This document shows, piece by piece, positions 7,379-14,881 of a DNA stretch of 14,881 bases. Both the position numbers and the translations under genes were made by a program. The stretch comes from Tieghemiomyces parasiticus. Lineage: Eukaryota > Kickxellomycota > Dimargaritomycetes > Dimargaritales > Dimargaritaceae. Location: contig JANBPT010001086.1 of assembly GCA_027575765.1 (NCBI GenBank), forward strand, positions 1-14,881. The letters run 5' to 3'. How positions within the stretch are numbered: the stretch's first letter is position 1; the number at the start of each line of letters is the position of its first letter. The notes below the pieces were generated by a model. That model made no database searches. It saw nothing but the letters and a program-made list of their open reading frames with translations, and was not told the DNA's origin.

Positions 7379-8866
7379 CTAAATGGGGCAGAGGCCTACC
7401 CCTTCACTGACAACGCTGCCAACCATAACTCGGTGGTTATCTGGATCCAGCACAGCGACGGATGCCAGATTCAGCCAGGGTCCAGGGTGGGCAAGCAGCA
7501 GGGTAGCATTAGCCGCCCTATTCACATCACCGATAGGCATGTGCTTAGCGACTCCTTGTACACGGTTGTCCGAGATCGAGTTCGCTGAGAGTCGCACCAC
7601 ACCCCAAGCAATTTTGGCGTCCGGGTGGAAATGGTCACCGTGCGCGGGGGTGACCACTTCGATGGGACGCATGATACCGGCCGCATAAATATCACCGGTA
7701 GCGTGGTCGACCCGTAGATTGTCCGGTAGGATTGGCAGATCCTTAAGGACCATTCGCAGCGTCAATTCCAGGGTGTCAGGGTCCATGTCAAACACAGTGA
7801 CGCGGCGGCCGGTCGCTGACGCCACGAACACTAGACCACGATCATGGTCAATGTCGATACCATTAGCGTAGACCAATCCACCATACGCCCGACGTACCTC
7901 CGAGGAATGCAATGCTTCTCTGCCCTCCACAGCTGGCTGGTACACCACTACATCCGTCCACGCCCGGCTGGTCATCTTTTCCAAAGTGCGCATTGGGCCT
8001 GGCAAGCGGTGGTAGAAGTCATTGGTGAGGAAGAACGAGCGCGGCGAGAGCGCGACGACGGCGTTAGGTGTACGGATGAGTGGGTCGGTAATGGTACGGA
8101 CATGTATGAGGGTATTGCTGTCTAGTCGGTGGTCAAAAATCTCGACGCTGGAGTGATCCGGGTGACCATGGTTAACCAACATCACAGTGACCGTACCAGC
8201 CTCCGAGGCGGGATGCTCATAGATTGTGAGGCCGTGGGACCGGTAAATGCCTGTGAAGTTGACAAAGGTCAGAGGCACTAGCTCACCGCTCTGGATCAAG
8301 GATCGAGGATTGGAGACAGGGAAAAGGAAGATAGAGGGTGGCTTAGTAAGCGTGCTGCTAGGGGAGGACACATGCAAATACCGTCATAACAGTACCCCCT
8401 GAACGTGGTTGTTCAACCGTCTCAAGCTCGCTTCTGGTAGTTATGTTCATATCATATCCCCGCCCGGCATTCTATTCAGTACGCTGCAGCCACTTCACTC
8501 CTTCCTCCCCAATGGTGGTCCTCGTGAACATCGGCAGCGCGAGTGTGACGCCACTCCAGAATTTACCTTCAGGTGATACTTGTAAACAGCGTCGCTTTCG
8601 GCCGTCAACTTGATGAGGCGCTCCAATGGGGGGAACCACTGGGTGCGCAGGTCGAGACGGCCGCAGGCCAAAAAGGCCGTATGGGAAGGTGCGTGGATGA
8701 CAATGTCCTCGCAACCGCCGGGAACATTCAGCTGGACGCAACCGTCGGTGTTGAAGGGCTTGACGCCGTGGCGATAGTTGAAAAAGATTGTTCCAAAGTT
8801 CACGAAGGCCGTAAGCAGACCAATGAGGCCTGCGATGGCACTAACGACAAGGGTCCACGTGGCCAT
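7379..8866 (-). CDS. paraoxonase/arylesterase family protein (PON-like)
   Basis: This is a six-bladed beta-propeller calcium-dependent ester/lactone hydrolase, 403 aa from two exons: 8567-8866 (100 codons) and 7379-8290. The 276-nt intron has a GTAAAT donor and a GATCCAG acceptor, phase 0, joining VYKYHLK to SGELVPL. An N-terminal hydrophobic segment (about 5-30) is probably a membrane or signal anchor. Comparison with human PON1 places the calcium ligands at Glu53, Asp54, Asn176, Asn243 (in YANGIDI) and Asp290-Asn291 (in PDNLRVD). The His pair is His119 (SHGLTIY) and His141 or His143 (VNHGHPDH). A Cys43-Cys401 disulfide would match the PON1 N/C closure. The residue matching PON1 Asp169, a structural-calcium ligand, is Ala177. 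The start was chosen at 8866 because it is the first ATG in the frame and has a good context. The natural substrate is unknown; lactones are typical for the family. Confidence 0.9.
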
Positions 8867-9954
8867 GGCACGTAGATTGATAGAGGGTGGATTAGGAGAA
8901 AAGCTCTGGGCACCACCTACCCGTGCAGGTAATACTATCAATTTAGGAACGGAAAAGAGGAGAGAGATGCTAGGTACCAGGAAAACATCAACCGTGCAGT
9001 TATAGCGGTTCTGGTCAACCGGCAGGTTCAGGAGGCTTAGCAATTAAACTTTCGACTGGAAAAAAAAACAGGGGGAAGAAATAGACAGTTGCCCCTTTGT
9101 ATCCTACTTTCTCACTGACACTGTGCTCTAGAGGTAGCCAGGACAATCCAAGTTCCTTAGCGGGTAGTGTTTGATAAATACTAGTTCGCAGTCCTGCGCT
9201 GCCACGCAAGGGTTATTCACTAGCCCAGCTGTTTGGCGAATAACGAGGAAACAAGCCATAACCTAGTCGCCGACGGGCCTTGGAATACAGGACAATCGTA
9301 GCCTATTGCGTAACGGTGGAAAAGTCTATATAATGGATTTCGGCATCCAGCTGGGCTCAGGATCCGTAACCTATAGCCTCTGCACGCCACAAACTACATG
9401 GCGCGTCGTATTTTCCCATCATTTCAAAAATATTGTTTCACACGAAACGATTTGATTAAAGCATTTTTTGTCTGACAGGTACCAATGCCCCTCCCAAATA
9501 ATACCTTTCTCGCCACTGGCACGACTAACTCCGTGGCAAATGATCCCTGCATAAAACATCAAGGGGTCCTCACTGTGAACCCAAAAATAAAGCCAAGTTC
9601 GCCCATTTATACTACCACCATTCCACTAGTATCAAATTTGGGCTGGACGTTACTAGGAAATCATGGGGGGGGGTTGGAAGTGCAGATATTCCCAATCATT
9701 TAAAGAAATAAACTGGGCACGGGATCGAACCCAAGTACGGCCCAAAGATTAGAAGTGGGAGCGAAGTACGTCACGGCTAACAAATGGGCGGTCCCATGGC
9801 ATCTGGCACACTGGTCAGGTTCGTTTCCACGAGTTCAAAGTAACGGGGAAGACCGGGTGGTCGATGGACTGCAGGGACCTACGAATAAAGTCTTTCCAAC
9901 AAAAGTCGGTACAGCGTTTCCAAAGATCGGATTCAACAGCGGTTAGTTAAAGCC
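8867..9954. other. intergenic region, no supported gene
   Basis: The first part should hold the paraoxonase promoter (minus strand). A TATATAAT word lies at 9327-9334. A plus-strand ATG frame at 9485-9703 (72 aa, MPLPNNTFLATGTTN...) follows a pyrimidine-rich CAG and ends just before an AATAAA, but it has no family features. A B-box-like word on the minus strand (GGGTTCGATCCC, 9720-9731) is not part of a foldable tRNA. A G8 run lies near 9666. Confidence 0.35.
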
Positions 9955-12006
9955 CTAGCCCGGAGTCGAGAGCCCCTGTCTGGTCACTAACATAACGGTG
10001 TAGTACTTACTGCCGCCCAGGAATTCGGCGCTGTTGTAGAGGTGGTATACGGGCCAGGTCTCCCTTAGAATTTCAGTGGCTTCGCGTGTACGTTGGTTGA
10101 TGAGGGTGCAGGCCGCCGCTGACTCAATACCCTCGGGAACGACTTCGCTGCGTATATTTGTCACTTCGCCTAGAGAGGTGGAAATCATCACGGGGAGTGT
10201 CGAATTAACCCACTGGAAAACAGGAGAGAAAGTCGGCTATACCGGGTGGAAATGCTCATGCATCTCGATGAGAATTAACATGCGTAGATGTCGATAGGGC
10301 CAGGTTTCCTAAAACTAGAGACTTACCAGAAGCGTAGTGGACACGGACCACGAGGTTGTGAAACCGGTATCTAATGCGGTGCGATGGTAGGGAGGGGGGA
10401 ATGCGGGATTTTAGTCGGTGCATAACAGCGTAGCAGCTAACTCCGCCCCCTAAGTACTACCATGGGCTCATTGACCGGGCGAGTCTAAGCAGCACTTACT
10501 GTTTTGTTGTCGGGTGGTGTGATATTAGCCCGACACTGAGAAAAATGCTATTGGGGGTCGTTATGTTCTGGATAAAAGAAATACGTGCAATTCCGGAAAA
10601 GTTGGCATTAATAATGGGTAGCCACTTGAAGAATTACCCAGTCTGAACCAGCATTTTAAACTTACATGCGCAATAGTGAATGAATAGTCAAACAGGCGGG
10701 GCGTGGCGTCGCAAGTCGCGAGGTAACGATACATGTGTTTCTCCAGGTTAAAGAAATACGCAGCGGTCTGCGCAAAACAGATAGCGGATAAAACGGCAGG
10801 AAATTAGTAGTATGTCGCCGGCGGGCTGGAAGTTGATCAAGCGAAAGGCAGGCCAGGGCAACCTTACTTACCTGCCATCCTCCAGATCCACCGTACACGC
10901 CGGTAGTAATATCAAAGCGGTCCTGGGCCTCCTCCCAGCACTGGTCAATATGTAAGTAAGCACAGAGGGTAGGTACTGGTTAGCAAAGCGTCATACAGGC
11001 CACCGATTTGCACCCCGAGCGTGTCTAAAACTACCTTGTACCCCTTTGGCACTTACATCTTCGTTGGACGTGGGCTGTGGGTGCTGGGGAGTCTGGCCAG
11101 TACCGTAGTATACGAAATACACCCCCGAGGCCTCCTTGTATACGAGCACATTGGCCAGTGCCGAAAAAAGATTCAGGTGGATCTCCGGCTTACTAGTAAC
11201 CGCCTCGATCCGGGCCGTCGGGAAGCTCAGGGAAGTGCCGTCTACATAATCTATGGCCGTGAGGAGATGGGTCCAGTCAACCCCTCTGATTAGTACACGC
11301 TTCGTTCCGCTTGAATACGGTGCGCCGATTAACAATAAGCAGAACCACGACCTACTTACGCTGGTCATAGTCTACCAGATAAAACACCGACAGATCTTCG
11401 CGTTGCTCAGTCGTCCACCGGCAGTGGATGCCCAGGATATGGTTCAAACGGGCTTGAAGTACATTGACGCGGAACCGCGCGGCAGCGCTACGGGCCAAGT
11501 CGAGGGTAAACACCTTGCGTAGCGGAACCGACCGGAGGTTGAACCGCCAGAGTGCTAGGCTGTATGACAAGGTCCGTTCAATGCCAGCATCCTCCAGGAA
11601 CGCATCGATAGGGGAGCCGGCCAACGTGTCGCGGCGGTTGTCCAGGTTGGTCACCTGCACGCTGGCCAGGTATTGACCGTCCTGGGTGAAACCCAGTATA
11701 ACGTGCTGCTTGAGTTCGAGGTTTCCGATATTTTGAATAGCGAGTGCGGTCCTGGGAAGAGAAAGTGGGCGAGGGGGTAGGTGGGCTAAACGGTGACGTT
11801 GAGTCGGGTCTGTGCTGGTAGGGCCTAGGCCAACCGGCACGACGTGTCCATTTCCGACAACATCCGCCGTGCCTCGGATTTTATGCAAAGTAAGAGCCGA
11901 CTATCTGCCTCTACCTTCGTGATAAAAGCAGCGGGTGAAACCACTGCTGCGACGCGGCATTATTTCGGAGGCCGCGCCTCTCTAAGTAGCGCCTCATGTC
12001 GGCCAT
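9955..12006 (-). CDS. DCAF15-like CUL4-DDB1 substrate receptor
   Basis: In animals DCAF15 is the substrate receptor of a CRL4 ubiquitin ligase. I assembled eight exons: 11915-12006, 11360-11751, 11057-11283, 10940-10872, 10767-10666, 10567-10500, 10370-10327 and 10169-9955. They encode 402 aa and all phases agree. Donors are GTAGAG, GTAAGT, GTAAGT, GTAAGT, GTAAGT, GTAAGT and GTAAGT; introns are 76-163 nt. The N-terminal family block HVILGFTQDGQYL (47-59) is followed by YSLALWRFNL (94-103), matching the human GFTKCGRYVL and YHLYWWEFNV blocks. The C-terminal part (261-332) follows the human order: YFFNLEKHMYRYL, LFDYSFTI, NSIFLSVGL and FHNLVVRVHYASG. It ends near KYYTVML (human RYTWIVL). It lacks the long disordered middle of the roughly 600-residue human protein. 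The family is well supported. Exon 1 and the acceptors of exons 3 and 4 are the least certain, and whether it binds DDB1 is inference. Confidence 0.7.
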
Positions 12007-12661
12007 GGCTTGCTTGCTCGAGAGTAAAATGGGGGCGTTACAGTGAGCCTCTTGAGAAAGGGAATCCAGTACGTACAGCGTAGTAACGTAGACGTGTAGG
12101 GCGGAAAACGAATGTGAAAGAAGGATTCTCCCTTGACCTTGCCATTGGTAGCCCCTGGGTCGTCCCGATTTGGCCGTCTAACTCTGTAAGCGGAGGTACC
12201 GGTAGCGCCTCTACTTGTGGCTTTCCAAAGCGGAATGAAGTGCAGTCAGCGTTTCCACTCTCCCATACTTTTAGGGCCAAGGGGTTGCCAGACAGCAACC
12301 CTAGGCCAGGGCCGACCGAATAGGCCTTACGAAGAGGGGGTGGGAGGCACAGATCCAGAGTGGTACATCCCCCTCCCCGTTTCTGGCGAGTGTCGCCTTA
12401 GAAATTTATATCTTGCCCGGATCAGGTCTTTGCAGTACGCTTACTAATAAATGTTGATGTTTCTTCGTAAGTGTTAGATTTACTATTTTTTCGTTGTTAA
12501 TTGCTTCCCTCAGACCCTTGATCACAATAGAATGCCGGTCGGCAGGAGTCCGAGGGTTTGCTTGACACAAGATCGTGGACAAGGTAAACCAGGTGTAAAC
12601 ATGGCGCTATTTGGTAAAAGCGGGATGATATAAGATGCATTGGATTCAGGTCGCCTGCTGT
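12007..12661. other. intergenic region upstream of the DCAF15-like gene
   Basis: This should hold the DCAF15-like promoter and the 3' end of the membrane-protein gene. Open frames on both strands overlap at 12038-12323, neither starting with ATG. The plus one (for example LDLAIGSPWVVPIWP) looks mildly protein-like but has no partner exons. Nothing else is recognised. Confidence 0.35.
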
Positions 12662-13531
12662 TTAGGCCATGGCTACTTTTGGTAGCGGCTGAATGGCCGA
12701 CATAGAATGGAAGGTGGGGGTCTTGACCTGGCTCTGTGGTGGGGCCCGGATCAATCCCGTATCGAATGACATAGGCGTGCCAGTAGGGGGTAGTGGTAGT
12801 GCCGGGGGCGCCAGGTCAAGCCGGGCGTGGACCATGACGGCGGAAGATGTCGGGTAGCGAGAGCTACCGACCATGGAAAAGGTACCGAGACTAGGATTGG
12901 GGAATGAGGCGCACGTCGGTTTCTCCGCGGTCTTCTGGGCCTTGGCTGCGAGCTGCCGTCGTCGGAGGCTCAGGTAGATACGCGTACAGGTGGTGACGAA
13001 CTAGTAGAGTTGGTGTTGCGCGGTAGATGAGAGAACGGTGGGTGTGATTAGGAAGCAGGCTAGAAAACACTCCAGTGTACCGATCATAACCCAAGTAGGG
13101 CACTCAGCGAATAGAAAAATGCCGGATAATGGTTCCAAAATGGCTTTTATGATGCAGCTTACCAGTCCGCAAACGATCGCGCAGCTCAGAATACAGAAGG
13201 CCGCGGCAGCGACGTTGACCTCGTACTGGATGATGAGTGCAATGGCACCGCAGAACACCACCGTGGCCAGGATGAACCCGGCAATGACAATAAGGGACAG
13301 GTAGATATCGGTCCGGTGCGGCTTGTAGATGTGGGTACGGTAAAAGTAGATTGAGTCGTCGTCGTCAGTGACGTCGGCCGCAGCGCCCTCGTCGTCGTCG
13401 GCCTTTTGGTCGTTGTTGTACTCGGAGGGCTGAGCGCTCCCAACGACGGTTCTCACAGGAGTGCTAGGTATGGTCGCCATGGTGATTGGCGGGTGATGGG
13501 GTGGCACATGTTCTTCGCTGCAGGTTGCCAT
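12662..13531 (-). CDS. two-TM membrane protein of unknown function
   Basis: Two exons, 13163-13531 and 12662-13000, are joined across a 162-nt intron (GTAAGC donor, CTCTACTAG acceptor, phase 0), giving 235 aa. The N-terminus is acidic (ADDDEGAAADVTDDDDS, about 44-60). It is followed by a basic/aromatic stretch and TM1 (about 76-102, LSLIVIAGFILATVVFCGAI). TM2 spans about 104-126 and crosses the splice junction (ILSCAIVCGL|FVTTC), then runs into a positively charged RIYLSLRRRQ, so both ends should be cytosolic. The tail is Pro/Ser-rich. Reading through the intron instead gives a 176-aa protein with a different C-terminus and stop. Met1 at 13531 and Met18 (13480) both have good start contexts. 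The shape recalls small endomembrane proteins of the TMEM230 type, but the sequence does not convince me. Confidence 0.7.
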
Positions 13532-14804
13532 GTTGCGGAGACTGTGCTGGCTGACTGGCTAGGCCCTGTGGAAGATGTGAAAGCGAGTGACGGGAGGAGA
13601 GTATCTAATATGTGTGCGAAGAGTCGGGGCAGCGGCCGCTCGTGCGAAAGGAGGCTAGGGGATTGATAAATAGAAAGCGTGATATGGAGATGCACCTAGA
13701 AACCATCGGCTGGGGGAGAAAGAAGAAGGAGTGATACGCCGCTGGCCACGAGACGATGAGTAGATACTATCTCGGCCTTGACAAACTCTGATGGTAACCG
13801 AGCTGGTTTCGCTCGCCCCTGAGGGTGTTCTACTACCTTCGGAGGGAAGGATGCTCCGCAATCGTCAATACGTGATCGGGTGACCAATATGCTCGCCGTC
13901 CAGGGACGAGACATGTCCCGGTCTCACAGGCCAGGCGAGGGGTGCACTGAAATTCTGTCAAGCTTAGCTCGGAACTAACCTATGGGGCAACTATCGGCCT
14001 CACCCATGAACCTGTCACTCGACGAGGGTGCCATGGGCATAAGAATGGAAAGTCCCCCCTGCTCCTGTCAACAATGTCGGGGTATGTTACGATGGTCCAT
14101 ACGTAGATAGAGCGGTGTGGTACCTAACTGGGGTGTTTAACGTGGCTGGCAGCGACCTGCAGTGCTCGATCCGGTTCTTCACGATCAGTCTTTCCCGTGT
14201 CACAAGCGCCAAGTGATCCGTAGGTTTCAAAGGGCCAGCCCTTGGGCTCGGCGTTGCCTTCGACTAACTTTGGGGAGGCGATGGCTGCCTCCGAAAGCTG
14301 TGGCGTGGCTCTACTTATGGTCTTTATACCCCATTATAAACCGTTCAATAGTCGGCGAATGTGCCTGCCATACGCTGGGCTCGAAAAAAAAAACGAGCCC
14401 GGGGTACGCTGTTAAATGGACCCCTAGGCCCAACCAACTAGGCCGTCCAAATCCCACCCACCGCCTACCAGTCCACCGCCCTTGGAAATTGGCAGCGCCA
14501 TTCGAGCCATGGGACGGGGATGACTTCACACTGGCGATAGGACCCCCCCCCCGCCACCGAAACTGACCCAGTGGTCCTAGCCTCCCAACCGCTTGTCCTC
14601 ATACCTTCGCCTCCCCCATTCTACGCTCATGCTGGTGGAGACTGAATTCACCATCCTACCCTTTACCTGTGCACCCACATGCCGCACACGCAGCCTAGCT
14701 AGTTAGCTGGTTCATTTATTCATTCTCACCATTGCTCCTGTCGACACCTTTCCTGCCCGCTATCTCTACGACACCCCCCCATTCCCCCCTTCTCACACAC
14801 ACCA
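13532..14804. other. intergenic region between divergent genes
   Basis: It should contain the promoter of the two-TM gene on the minus strand. A minus-strand ATG frame at 13696-13914 (72 aa) and a longer plus frame at 14162-14566 (134 aa, no ATG start, running through a poly-A tract) lack family features and are probably chance. A hairpin with a 10-A loop lies at 14375-14402, a C10 run at 14543-14552, and CT-rich sequence from about 14730. Confidence 0.4.
14375..14402. repeat. perfect inverted repeat with A10 loop
   Basis: GGGCTCG (14377-14383) and CGAGCCC (14394-14400) flank exactly ten A residues. The stem extends by one G-U and one G-C pair to 14375/14402. The minus strand carries the matching T10 tract. 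The function is unknown. Confidence 0.6.
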
Positions 14805-14828
14805 ATATATATATATAGCCTGCCTACG

Positions 14829-14881
14829 ATGGTCGAGATTCCCAAAGTCGAGATCGACACATCGACGCGCCCGTACCCGCC
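14829..14881 (+). CDS. 5' start of a gene cut by the window edge (partial)
   Basis: An ATG in a fair context (ACGATGG) opens a frame of 17 full codons to the right edge (MVEIPKVEIDTSTRPYP). Upstream are poly-C and CT-rich sequences and an (AT)n TATA-like tract at 14805-14817. The TATA tract is only 12 nt from the ATG, closer than usual, so the real start may be further downstream. The product cannot be identified from so little. Confidence 0.4.
   Translation, partial: MVEIPKVEIDTSTRPYP

Noticed and set aside
8495..9043. Upstream in-frame extension of the paraoxonase exon 1 to 9043
   Set aside because: The extension has no ATG, and the first ATG (8866) begins a normal PON-type hydrophobic N-terminus in a good context. 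The part below 8567 is intron.
9714..9760. Minus-strand tRNA-like remnant with GGGTTCGATCCC and a CTTCTAA loop-like word
   Set aside because: Only two of the five T-stem pairs form (GG/CC); the G-G and U-U positions fail. No acceptor 5' strand complementary to the 3' end is found upstream. At best it is a decayed tRNA or SINE fragment.
10991..11056. 22-nt intron option joining NED to VVLDTLGVQ in the DCAF15-like gene
   Set aside because: Such an intron is far shorter than any other here. The 116-nt intron to the CAG at 10941 keeps phase and leads to the well-behaved exon CWEEAQDRFD.
13001..13003. In-frame TAG followed by a conserved-looking continuation, suggesting stop-codon reassignment or readthrough
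   Set aside because: TAG is the end of a phase-0 intron with a GTAAGC donor. The lipase and paraoxonase genes here also end at TAG, so the standard code holds.
14162..14566. 134-aa open frame on the plus strand
   Set aside because: It starts at GTG, has no internal ATG, passes through a 10-A hairpin loop and a C-rich tract, and has no family features. It is likely chance.

Overview
The window looks like nuclear DNA of a fungus, possibly an early-diverging (zoopagomycete- or mucoromycete-like) lineage. Genes lie on both strands. They carry short spliceosomal introns of about 76-276 nt with GTAAGT/GTATGT-type donors, CTAAT/CTAAC-like branch sites and YAG acceptors. There is an intron-bearing Pol III tRNA-like gene and an AATAAA signal, and there are no operons or Shine-Dalgarno sites. 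The phylum-level placement is inference from gene content and style only.

Layout, left to right. (1) 3-369 (+): the 3' end of a tRNA(His) guanylyltransferase (THG1) gene. (2) 586-1563 (-): an intact FIT2/Scs3 endoplasmic-reticulum fat-storage protein, convergent with THG1. (3) 1564-3858: a long stretch with coding-like pieces on both strands that I could not resolve into a gene, then a pyrimidine-rich promoter region. (4) 3859-5274 (+): a secreted class 3 lipase with introns. (5) 5806-5927 (+): a type II tRNA-like gene with a 37-nt intron and an unexpected UGU anticodon. (6) 5928-7260: mostly non-coding, ending in a TATA box and a doubtful small hydrophobic ORF. (7) 7379-8866 (-): a two-exon paraoxonase/arylesterase. 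(8) 9955-12006 (-): an eight-exon DCAF15-like protein, assembled here from phase-compatible exons. (9) 12662-13531 (-): a two-exon, two-TM membrane protein of unknown function. (10) 14829-end (+): the possible first codons of another gene.

Three neighbours (FIT2, lipase, paraoxonase) all act on acyl or ester bonds in the ER or secretory route. The rest are unrelated housekeeping or regulatory genes: tRNA maturation and ubiquitin-ligase substrate reception. No co-regulated cluster is shown. I found no mobile element, CRISPR array or viral gene. The most unusual object is the tRNA-like gene. The next most interesting are the compact fungal DCAF15 and a membrane-protein intron that stays open in frame and ends on the stop codon that is also its splice acceptor.
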